DNA of 19,826 nucleotides from JBMTVN01 sp046047235 (GTDB taxonomy: Bacteria; Verrucomicrobiota; Verrucomicrobiia; Limisphaerales; JAHDYP01), in NCBI GenBank assembly GCA_046047235.1, contig JBJOII010000097.1, positions 1-19,826 of the forward strand, given 5' to 3'. This document shows positions 1 through 7,200 of this stretch, in pieces; position 1 is the stretch's first letter; each line of letters opens with the position of its first letter. The notes below the pieces were generated by a model. That model was not told the DNA's origin and did no database searches. It saw only the letters and a list, made by a program, of their open reading frames with translations. The position numbers and the translations under genes were made by a program.

Positions 1-67
1 AAGGAAAAGGAAAAGGAAAAGGAAAAGGAGAAGAAGAAGAAGGAAGAGAAAGAGAAGGAACAGGAGA
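1..67 (+). repeat. Polypurine AAGGAA-type low-complexity tract coding for Lys-Glu repeats
   Basis: Positions 1-24 are four tandem AAGGAA hexamers, continuing as AAGGAG, AAG repeats and further purine-only codons to about 67 with one C. The tract lies inside the reading frame, so gain or loss of hexamers changes protein length by two residues without a frameshift. The repeat may extend left of the window. Confidence 0.8.
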
Positions 68-285
68 AAAGCTACAAACAGAATGAGCAGGGCGACGAAG
101 GCTGCATCGACATCCCCCGCGAAACGACAGGCGACTGCATCCCCGGTACCAACGGTGGCACGCACGAAGAGGATAAAGACGACTGCAACCCTCCCTCCAC
201 CCGCGTTCCGGATGGCGGCAGCACAGTCATGCTCCTCGGAGCAGCCCTGATCGCCCTGGGGACCCTCCCCAAGCGTAAGAGCTAA
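1..285 (+). CDS. C-terminal part of a secreted VPDSG-CTERM-type sorting-signal protein, 5' end outside window
   Basis: Frame 1 is open from the first base to TAA at 283-285, giving 94 residues; the start lies upstream. The visible part begins with alternating Lys-Glu (KEKEKE), changes to a Cys-, Asp- and Gly-containing stretch with four Cys, and ends with the tripartite sorting pattern: VPDGGST at nt 205-225, a hydrophobic segment (VMLLGAALIALGTL) and a short basic tail (PKRKS). That arrangement is the known VPDSG-CTERM/PEP-CTERM class, in which the tail is thought to be recognised and cleaved by an exosortase-like membrane protease during export to the cell surface. The charged repeat itself suggests no enzymatic role. 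The sorting call is firm; the function of the protein is unknown. The purine-rich 5' segment contrasts sharply with the C-rich coding strand of all other genes here. Confidence 0.85.
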   Translation, partial: KEKEKEKEKEKKKKEEKEKEQEKSYKQNEQGDEGCIDIPRETTGDCIPGTNGGTHEEDKDDCNPPSTRVPDGGSTVMLLGAALIALGTLPKRKS

Positions 286-309
286 TCCCAAAAACTAACT
301 CAGGAGACT

Positions 310-345
310 GAGGCAGGGCCGCAAAGCCCTGCCTCTTTTGCTTTT
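310..345 (+). terminator. Rho-independent terminator after the sorting-signal gene
   Basis: A perfect 10-bp stem (GAGGCAGGGC at 310-319, GCCCTGCCTC at 326-335) with a 6-nt loop is followed by TTTTGCTTTT. It lies 25 nt after the stop of the preceding gene and separates it from coaE. Confidence 0.9.
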
Positions 346-431
346 GCCAGACCTCCTCCCAACCCGCATGCCCCCCCCTTTGCTCGTTGCCCCCCCGATT
401 GCCCCACGCTACGATCCCGCCCCACAGAGCT

Positions 432-1043
432 TTGAAACGAATCGGCGTCACAGGTGCAATCGGAGCAGGCAAATCTACCCTCGCCTCGCTGCTAACCCAA
501 ATGGGTATCCCCACCGTCGATACCGATGACCTCGCTCGCCAGGTAGTCGAACCCGGAACCCCCGCTCTCGAAGCCATCCGCAATACGTTCGGCCCACTCT
601 CGCTCAACCCGGACAACTCGCTCAACCGCCCCTACCTCGCCGAAATCGTCTTCCAAAACCCCACCGCCCGCCAACAACTGGAAAACATCATCCACCCCAA
701 AATCCACGCGGCCTGGCTCCATCACCTCCAACAGTGGGAATCTGAAAATCACTCCTGCGCCGCAGTCATCATCCCCCTACTCTTCGAAAAACAACTCGCC
801 CACCACTTCCACCTCACTCTCTGCGTCGCCTGCTCCACCTCCACGCAATTCCAGCGCCTCACCCAACGCGGCTGGACCCCCGACCAAATCCACGCCCGCA
901 TCCAAGCCCAACTCCCGACCAGCACTAAAATGACCCTCAGCGACCACGTCCTCTGGAACGACGGGCCACTCCCCCTCCTCCTCCTTCAGCTCCAGCGCGT
1001 CCTGAAACAAGACCTCCCCAACTGTCCCAAATCCATCCCCTAA
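432..1043 (+). CDS. coaE: Dephospho-CoA kinase
   Basis: CoaE phosphorylates the 3'-hydroxyl of dephospho-CoA with ATP, the last step of coenzyme A synthesis in the cytosol. I chose the TTG at 432, which gives 203 residues and starts 'LKRIGVTG', because CoaE proteins begin a few residues before the P-loop; an in-frame TTG at 387 would add 15 Pro-rich residues not expected in the family. No in-frame ATG is available. Visible features are the Walker A GAIGAGKST (residues 8-16), the substrate-side VDTDDLARQVVEPG motif corresponding to the family's DAD..aR.vvepG, IIPLLFE in the middle (family vPLLfE), and the late segment with Q..RLTQRG, RIQAQ and DHVLWNDG matching the lid and adenine-binding part. 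The gene stands alone between a terminator upstream and a 203-nt control region downstream. No clear Shine-Dalgarno sequence precedes the TTG. Confidence 0.93.
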   Translation: MKRIGVTGAIGAGKSTLASLLTQMGIPTVDTDDLARQVVEPGTPALEAIRNTFGPLSLNPDNSLNRPYLAEIVFQNPTARQQLENIIHPKIHAAWLHHLQQWESENHSCAAVIIPLLFEKQLAHHFHLTLCVACSTSTQFQRLTQRGWTPDQIHARIQAQLPTSTKMTLSDHVLWNDGPLPLLLLQLQRVLKQDLPNCPKSIP

Positions 1044-1076
1044 CCCCACCCCAACACCGCAAAATCGCGAAAAAGC

Positions 1077-1096
1077 CTAGGCCCAATCGGCCCTAG
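1077..1096. other. Short inverted repeat after coaE
   Basis: CTAGG (1077-1081) pairs with CCTAG (1092-1096), and after one mismatch two further pairs form, with a 4-nt loop. On the + strand no T-run follows. On the minus strand the hairpin would be followed by GCTTTTT, but no minus-strand gene needs termination here. It may stabilise the coaE transcript end. Confidence 0.3.
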
Positions 1097-1125
1097 CCGC
1101 GACAGGGGACAATAACCCTCAGCCA

Positions 1126-1148
1126 ATCATCGCATGTAAACCGATGAT
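1126..1148. promoter_or_regulatory. Dyad, candidate activator site upstream of the sigma-54-like promoter
   Basis: ATCATCG (1126-1132) and CGATGAT (1142-1148) form a perfect 7-bp inverted repeat around a 9-nt spacer. Its centre is about 90 bp before the start point predicted from the -24/-12 element at 1201-1216, which is within the usual range for enhancer-binding activators of sigma-54 promoters. The role is inferred from position only. Confidence 0.4.
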
Positions 1149-1200
1149 AATCAGGCTATTATATCCCTTGCCTTAAAACCGCATTCTGCCGATGTAACCT

Positions 1201-1216
1201 TGGCACGGCCTCTGCG
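1201..1216 (+). promoter_or_regulatory. Candidate sigma-54 (-24/-12) promoter for the minor-pilin operon
   Basis: The element reads TGGCACG-GCCTC-TGCG. The -24 half matches TGGCACG exactly. The -12 half has the key GC (1214-1215) but C instead of T at the first position of TTGC. GG (1202-1203) and GC are separated by exactly 10 nt, the strict sigma-54 spacing. Transcription would start near 1227, leaving about 20 nt of leader before the ATG at 1247. Type IV pilin genes are often sigma-54 dependent, so the placement is sensible. No better sigma-70 element was seen in this gap. Confidence 0.5.
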
Positions 1217-1246
1217 CAGAGAGACCAAGCCGCAACCATCAGGCGA

Positions 1247-1726
1247 ATGAAGATAAAACTCAAACCCACTCAACGGGCCGGCGGTCGCTCGACGCAAGCC
1301 ATGACCCTCATCGAGGTGCTGATCGCTACCGTCGGTATCAGTATCCTCGCAGCAACTCTATACGTCGCCCTGTCCCAAGGGTTCGCCGTCATCCAAGTCG
1401 CCCGCGAAAACCTCCGCGCCACCCAAATCCTCCAGGAAAAAATGGAGACCATGCGGGTCTATAACTGGGACCAAATCAATACCCCAGGCTTCGTGCCCAG
1501 CTCCTTCACCGAACCCTTCTACGCCGTCGATTCCAACAATAACGGCGGATTCGATTACTCCGGTTCGGTCACCATCACCAACGCTTTCCCCCTCGGTAGC
1601 GCCAGCTATAGCGATGACCTCCGCTGGGTCATCGTCCAAGTCCAGTGGATGTCCGGTAACGTCATGCGACGCCGCGAGATGAGAACGCTCGTCTCCCAGT
1701 TCGGCCTCCATACCTACATCTATTAA
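1247..1726 (+). CDS. Prepilin-type N-terminal methylation protein, PilV/GspI-like minor pilin
   Basis: This 159-residue protein has the class III (type IV prepilin) leader: a basic leader of 18 residues ending in Ala, then MTLIEVLIA, with Glu at position +5 of the mature chain (E23) and a hydrophobic helix to about residue 44. The prepilin peptidase would cut at A18/M19; Ala instead of the usual Gly at -1 is tolerated in the family but less common. After the helix the text LRATQILQEKMETMR is typical of PilV/GspI-type minor pilins, followed by a small beta domain. Such proteins sit at the tip of type IV pili or type II secretion pseudopili. First gene of three with short gaps (19 and 49 nt), and directly behind the sigma-54-like element. 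AGG at 1241-1243 is the only ribosome-binding hint. Confidence 0.85.
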   Translation: MKIKLKPTQRAGGRSTQAMTLIEVLIATVGISILAATLYVALSQGFAVIQVARENLRATQILQEKMETMRVYNWDQINTPGFVPSSFTEPFYAVDSNNNGGFDYSGSVTITNAFPLGSASYSDDLRWVIVQVQWMSGNVMRRREMRTLVSQFGLHTYIY

Positions 1727-1745
1727 CCCGCCACCACGCTACCCC

Positions 1746-2321
1746 ATGAAAACCTCCTCCAAAACCAGCCGGAAATCCCAAGGCTATACCCTCGTCGAAG
1801 TCCTCGTCGCCACAGGCATCGGCGGCCTCGTCCTCGCGGCCATCATGACGGTCACGCTCTTCAGTGCCCGCAGCTTCGCCGCCCTCGTCAATTACGTCGA
1901 CCTCGATAACTACAGCCGCAACGCCCTCGACGAAATCACCAGCGAAATCCGCCAGGCAGACCGCCTCATCGCCGGCTCCCCCACCAGCATGACCTTCCAG
2001 TTCAGTAACCCCACCAACACCGCAGCCGCCAGCTGGAACGTCAGCTACGTCTATAACCCCGACGCCAGAACCCTCTCCCGCATCCAGGCCGGCACCCGCA
2101 AAACCCTTCTCGAGGAGTGTGACTTCCTGGATTTTGCATTCTTTAAACGTAACCCCGCCACCAATAGCTTCGACCTCTACACCACCGCTACCCCCCCCAT
2201 CGTCGACCCCGACCTCTGCAAAGCCGTCCAAATGCGCTGGGTCTGCTCCCGCACCATCATGCAGCAGGCCGTCAATACCGAAAGTGTCCAGTCCGCTCGA
2301 GTCATCATAAGAAAGAAATAA
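1746..2321 (+). CDS. Prepilin-type N-terminal methylation protein, PilW/GspJ-like minor pilin
   Basis: The 191-residue product starts with a basic 13-residue leader ending in Gly, followed by YTLVEVLVATGIGGLVLAAIM, so the cleavage site is G13/Y14 with the conserved Glu at +5 (E18). The region after the helix, with NALDEITSEIRQADRLI, resembles the PilW/GspJ class, in which a second domain follows a helix starting at the membrane. Three Cys (C-D-F, D-L-C and W-V-C contexts) could form a disulphide outside the inner membrane. It follows the PilV-like gene by 19 nt without a clear Shine-Dalgarno sequence, so it is probably co-transcribed. PilW versus GspJ cannot be decided without the rest of the secretion or pilus locus. 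Confidence 0.82.
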   Translation: MKTSSKTSRKSQGYTLVEVLVATGIGGLVLAAIMTVTLFSARSFAALVNYVDLDNYSRNALDEITSEIRQADRLIAGSPTSMTFQFSNPTNTAAASWNVSYVYNPDARTLSRIQAGTRKTLLEECDFLDFAFFKRNPATNSFDLYTTATPPIVDPDLCKAVQMRWVCSRTIMQQAVNTESVQSARVIIRKK

Positions 2322-2337
2322 TCAACCAGTGCCGTTT

Positions 2338-2353
2338 CGCCCCAACCGGGGCG
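2338..2353 (+). other. GC hairpin just before the PilX-like start
   Basis: CGCCCC (2338-2343), loop AACC, GGGGCG (2348-2353): a perfect 6-bp hairpin ending 17 nt before the ATG at 2371. It has no T-run, so it is not an intrinsic terminator. It may influence translation initiation or processing between the second and third pilin-like genes. Confidence 0.5.
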
Positions 2354-2370
2354 TGCAGCTATGAAGCCGT

Positions 2371-3831
2371 ATGAAAATAGTTCTGCCGCCCTGCCGGACC
2401 CGTGAAGAAGGTTCGGCCCTTACCATCGCTCTCATCAGCACCCTGCTGATTACCATATCCCTCGCCAGCTACCTCAACCTCGTAGCCAGCCAAAACCGGT
2501 CCACCCTCCGGTCCATGTGCTGGGCCGCCGCCCTTCCCGCCGCCGAAGCTGGCATCGAAGAAGCCCTCACCCACCTCTGCCGTAACGGAGTCGACAACCT
2601 CGCCTCCCCCGAATGGAAACTCAAGGAAGACGGCTGGTACCAACGCTGCGGCAGCCTCGGAGGAGCCCTCGCCTATGTCGTCCGCATCCAACCCTCCAAC
2701 CCCCCACGCATCTGCGCCACAGGCATCTCCCGCTCCCCACGCGGCCCCGACCTCATCGAACCCACCGAAGCCGGTATCCTCGGCGCCGCCATCGATAAAA
2801 ACAACTTCGTCACCCGAACGGTCGAAATCGAAACGCAACCCGAAATCACCCCCTTCAAAAAAGCCGTCATCGCCAAAAGCGCCCTCGACCTCCAAGGTAA
2901 CCGCCTCACCACCGATAGCTTCGATTCCGATGACGAAACCCGTAGCACCAAAGGCCGCTACGACGAAACCAAACGCCGCGACCGCGGAGAAATCGCCTCC
3001 ACCCACGGAATCACCGACTCCCATATCACCCGCAGCGGTGAAGCAGAAATCATGGGCAAAATCTCCACCAGCCATCGCAATGAACTCCACCTCGGTGCAA
3101 ACGGTGCCGTAGGCGACAGGGACTGGATTGAAGGCGCCCGACAAGGCATCCAGGACAGCCACCACCGCCCCGACCTCAGCATCAACCTCCACCACCCCAA
3201 AGAACCCTTTGCCATGGGCCAATATCCCGACGCAGAAGTCGATGCCGACGGCAAACGCTGGGATCATGTCCTCAAAGACGGCGACTACGTCATCAGCACG
3301 CTCACCGGGAAAGTCCGGGTCGATGGACACGCACGCATCTACGTGACTTCCTCACTGCAACTCGCCGACCGCGTCTCCGAAGCGGAAGACGATTGCATCT
3401 ACATCAATGACGGTGCCCGCCTCCAACTCTACATGGGTGGCGAAGATGCCTGCTTCGACGGCAAGGGAGTCGTCAACGTCTCCGGCAAAGCCGACCGCTT
3501 CAAATACTACGGCCTGGAATCCAACAAACGCGTCAAAGTCTCCGGCAAAGAAAACCTCTGCGGCGCCATCTATGCCCCCGAAGCCGAAATCGAAGTCGGT
3601 GATGACGACGGAGAACACGACGAATTCACCGGCTCCTGCGTCGGCAAAGAGGTCAAACTCATCAGCGATTGCAGCTTCCACTACGATGAAGCCCTAGAAC
3701 GCGACGAGGACGACAACAAGGAATGCAAAGGCTACGTCGCCGACGAATACAACCAGCTCCCCAAAGACACTGAACTCCCCAGCTGCTCCTACTCAGGTGT
3801 AGAAGTCACCCGCTACGACAAGCGCAGCTAA
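2371..3831 (+). CDS. PilX/GspK-like minor pilin with long C-terminal surface domain
   Basis: The 486-residue product begins with a short basic leader and EEGSALTIALISTLLITISLA, a pilin-like hydrophobic helix without the +5 Glu, as is normal for PilX and GspK. The following AALPAAEAGIEEALTHL is the characteristic segment after the helix of PilX-type proteins. The middle is highly charged (D, E, K, R). The C-terminal third contains repeated 'KVSGK' and 'NVSGK' turns, CGAIYAPEAEIEV at residues 397-409, then GSCVGKEVKL and FHYDEAL at 436-442. These resemble the beta-rich C-terminal domain seen in many PilX-like proteins (YAP..., G..V.k.v.l, HYDe.L); I recall it as a DUF, but the assignment is from memory. 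Probable role: tip or initiation subunit with a surface-exposed adhesive or binding domain. Last gene of the operon; hairpin terminator 29 nt downstream. Confidence 0.78.
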   Translation: MKIVLPPCRTREEGSALTIALISTLLITISLASYLNLVASQNRSTLRSMCWAAALPAAEAGIEEALTHLCRNGVDNLASPEWKLKEDGWYQRCGSLGGALAYVVRIQPSNPPRICATGISRSPRGPDLIEPTEAGILGAAIDKNNFVTRTVEIETQPEITPFKKAVIAKSALDLQGNRLTTDSFDSDDETRSTKGRYDETKRRDRGEIASTHGITDSHITRSGEAEIMGKISTSHRNELHLGANGAVGDRDWIEGARQGIQDSHHRPDLSINLHHPKEPFAMGQYPDAEVDADGKRWDHVLKDGDYVISTLTGKVRVDGHARIYVTSSLQLADRVSEAEDDCIYINDGARLQLYMGGEDACFDGKGVVNVSGKADRFKYYGLESNKRVKVSGKENLCGAIYAPEAEIEVGDDDGEHDEFTGSCVGKEVKLISDCSFHYDEALERDEDDNKECKGYVADEYNQLPKDTELPSCSYSGVEVTRYDKRS

Positions 3832-3859
3832 CCCCGCCAACTTTTAGATCGCTTCTGCC

Positions 3860-3888
3860 AGGCCGGAGGTAACCCCTCCGGCCTTCTC
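3860..3888 (+). terminator. Strong hairpin closing the minor-pilin operon
   Basis: AGGCCGGAGG (3860-3869), loop TAACC, CCTCCGGCCT (3875-3884): a perfect 10-bp stem followed by a weak pyrimidine run (TCTCGT). It starts 29 nt after the stop. The stem is convincing, but the T-tract is poor, so termination may be partial. Confidence 0.65.
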
Positions 3889-4148
3889 GTATACCAGCCC
3901 CCCTACAGGCAGCCCCTGCTTCCACGACAGCACTTGGAAAATCCCGATACAACACACCGCGCAGCCCGCCGTCCGCACCCGAGTTTGTGTTCGACGCAGC
4001 ACCGTCCCTCGGCCTATAAATCGCACGGCTCAGCACCCCCGCTTCAACAGGAAGCAACCGACGAAAATCGACCCGGGGATTGATATCACGCCATGAAGCG
4101 ACAGTCACTAAACCAGCCACCCCGTTGAGCCCTGGTCGCCGTTTTCCC
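3889..4148 (+). promoter_or_regulatory. Leader region of the giant gene with a weak -10-like box
   Basis: This 260-nt stretch has no convincing gene. TATAAAT at 4015-4021 is the only A/T-rich hexamer of -10 type; the best upstream partner, TTCGAC at 3990-3995, sits 19 nt away and matches -35 poorly. The giant gene's ATG is about 120 nt further on, preceded by GTTTTCCC rather than a Shine-Dalgarno sequence. ACCAG near 4112 and CTGGT near 4132 could form a loose hairpin before the start. The promoter call is weak. Confidence 0.25.
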
Positions 4149-4205
4149 ATGCCTACTCGGACTCTCCTCTCCCTCGCCCTCGCAGGCAGCCTCTTCACCA
4201 CCGCA
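4149..4205 (+). other. Signal peptide of the giant protein
   Basis: Residues 1-19 read MPTRTLLSLALAGSLFTTA: one Arg, a Leu/Ala-rich core and a T-T-A end suitable for signal peptidase I, followed by the Pro-rich FPEPAPSG. It supports both the start choice and export of the following ~2,650 residues. Confidence 0.75.
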
Positions 4206-7200
4206 TTCCCGGAGCCTGCCCCCAGCGGAACACCCCAACCCCAAAACCACTTCCAAAGCGGTTCGGAACAGGATTGGACCGACTGGCTCGACCTCGACCA
4301 CCACTTCCAAACCCTCCAAAAGGAACGCGCCGGAGAGCATTGGTTTGCTGCGCTCACCAGCCTGAAACCCGGCAGTAAAGCCGCAATCCATCGCCGCTTC
4401 AAAACCCCCTCGGACTTCAACAACTTCCTCTCCAACGTCAGCCCGCTCGTCGAAGTCTGGACCCGCACCGCAACAGAACAGAACGGCTCCCTCATCGCCC
4501 AAGAACGCCGCCTCACCGCCCTCGAACTCGCCCAACTCATCCCCAACTACCCCAACCTTCCCACCTGGATCACCGTCACGTTCCCAACCGAAACGAATGT
4601 CGTCGACTCCTACAAGGTCGAGTTCAGCCTCCATGCCGCCCAACTCGCCCACGATAACCTCCTCGCCCTGGCCCAACAACAAACCCAAATCCACCGCATC
4701 CGCGAAATCCTCGCCACCCGCGACGCCAAAGGCCATGTCAATGCCTCCGCACAATGGGACGCCCTCCATCAAGCCATCATCCAAGGCGAAATCCTCCTCC
4801 AACATGCACCCCCACCCCCAACCAGCCCCCAGGACCCCTTCGTCGCCTACGAGTTCGCCGTGGATTCCCAAGCCCGATTCCGCGGCTTCGACCGCGTCTA
4901 CCGTGAAAGCGAAATCCAAAAAGACCTCCGCGGCGGCCGCCAACAACTCCTCCTCAAACCCGCCTGGACCACCGAATCCCGTATCGCCCTCGCCTTCTCC
5001 TTCCACCTCCCCTCCAACTCACTCCAACCCTGCGTAAACCCCCTCCCCGGCCGCGATACGGTCGAACTGCGCGTCGCCCAAACCGGCAATAACAACCCCG
5101 CCACCTGGAATGTCCTCGAGTTCGCCGAACCCGAAATCCTCCGCAACTCCGCCCTCGCCCAGTTCGGACTCATCAACGCCAGCCTCGAAAAACAACGCAA
5201 ACACCTCGCCTGGAAAAAGAATACCATCGACCTCTACGTCGAACCCGCCATCGCCGCAGCCAACATAGGCGGCGGTATCGCCGGCGCAGGCTTCCCCTTC
5301 GGCGAAGCCCTCCGCCTCGCTTATAACCTCACGGTCACACCTCAACTCATGGCCGATGTCCCCACAGTCGAAGAACTGCGCAACCTCTTCCTCCTCCTCG
5401 CCGCCAAAAAGAACGACCCCAAACTCGCCAATAAAGCCGCCGAATGGCTCACCACCGAAGACCTCGCCTACCTCCAGCAACAAATCAAACTGCTCCCCGA
5501 GGATACTATCCAGGCCGCCGCTGAATCGGTCTCCGATGATGACATCAAAGCCATGCTCAGCCTCGCCCGCATGCAGGGCTGGGACGCACGTTACCGCCTC
5601 TTCGTCGATATCGTCAGCAGTGCCGCCCGAACCGCCGGCGTCAGTAACGGCACCTTCATCGGCCAAATGTTCAACAACCCCTACTTCGCCCTCAATGGCG
5701 ACGTCTCCATCAAAAATGTCCTCGCCGCCATGATCGGCGAAAAAACCCTCATCTACCCCAATGGCGGCTCCATGGAAGACCTCATCGCCGGCGGGGGCAT
5801 GCCCAAGGAATGGCTCCAGTTCTTCGACGTCACAGTCGATGCCCGAGCCATCGCCAATACGCTCCACCGCCTCCGCACCACCGACCTCGCCGACCGCGAA
5901 CTCCGCCAGCCGTTCCCCTACGCCCCCAGACTCGACAACCTCGCCGCCTACGAAATCCGCGCCTTCGGCTTCCCCCTCCTCCTCTACTACAAGCGCGGCC
6001 TCATGCGCGATGACCTCGCCGCCTACGAATCCACCTACGCCTACACGGTCCTCGGCTCTGAAGTGGTCGAACACTTCCCCACCCGCGAAGACTTCGAACG
6101 CCAAATCCGTAACCGCCAGGTCGTCCCCCTCGGCTATGTCAAAGTCCGCGATGCCAACGGCCGGCTCAGTGACTCCAACCTCGCCGTCTTCGCCCGCATC
6201 TTCCCCAAAGACCAGCACCGCGGCAAAACCGGCATCGTCCTCTACGGCATGCAGGCCTTCGAAGAATACTCCGCCCTCGTGGAACGTGAACGCCAACGCT
6301 TCTTCGATTATGAAAAACTCCTCCAGCAAGGCGGCGTCATCGAACGCGTCGTCCAGGCCAACGACGAAGACCGCCTCCCCTCCACCACCTTCGAACCGGT
6401 AATCCACCTCGGCGATGCCCCCCGAGAACAACTCTTCATCCAACCCCTCTCCGCACTCCGTGAACTCCAACGCTACCACCAGCTGCTCGCATGGCATCAA
6501 CCCCTCTCCCCATCCGATACCAACCTCGCCGCCCACCTCAAAGACACCCTCAAACCCCAAGGCATCCATACGGGCAATGTCAATGAAGCCCCCTTCCTCC
6601 TCGTCGACCGCTACGGCACCACCTTCCAGTTCCGTCAAAAGGTCAATAGCGCCTGGCGAACCATCGAACGCACCATCGTCCACCCACCCCAAAACCTCCC
6701 GCAAGCCCTGCAATCCAGCCGCCTCGCCCGCGAAATCGCCGAAGCCCGTCGCCAGAACTTCTCCGCCAAATCCGGCAGCCTCGTCCTCCTCAACTCCTCA
6801 GTGCAACTCGAGAACGCAACGCTCATCGGCCCCCCCCTGCTCCACCCCGAAACGAAAGCCCTCCAAGGCTCCGGACTGCTCACCACCCCAAGCGAACTCG
6901 CCAGCTTCTGGACCGCCATCGAAACCCTGCCCCCACAACAAAAAGCCAATCTCCACCAAGGCCGCTTCGCCGGGCTGCCCGTTCAACTCAACCCCCATAC
7001 CAATACGGTCTTCGTCACGGTGGAATACCCCCTCACCCCGGAAACTCTATCCATTAGACAACAACCCGGCCGCCCCACCCAACACCTCCACTACAAACAC
7101 GGACTACTCACGGAAATCATCACGACCAATACCATCACCACCATCCATTACTCCCCCTACCAACAGGAAACCAACAGCCTCACCCACCAGAACATCGGCT

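Noticed and set aside
387..431. Longer coaE from TTG 387
   Set aside because: It adds 15 Pro-rich residues before a domain that normally begins at the P-loop strand.
1157..1162. TATTAT as a sigma-70 -10 box
   Set aside because: No -35-like hexamer at suitable spacing; the -24/-12 element fits the gene start better.
2359..3330. Open frame of 323 codons on the minus strand
   Set aside because: Low-complexity Gly/Val/Asp/Phe shadow of the PilX-like gene.
4080..4148. TTG start 23 codons upstream for the giant gene
   Set aside because: The extension is polar and would bury the signal peptide seen from the ATG at 4149.
5019..6713. Open frame of 564 codons on the minus strand
   Set aside because: Same shadow composition opposite the giant gene; no recognisable motif or start context.
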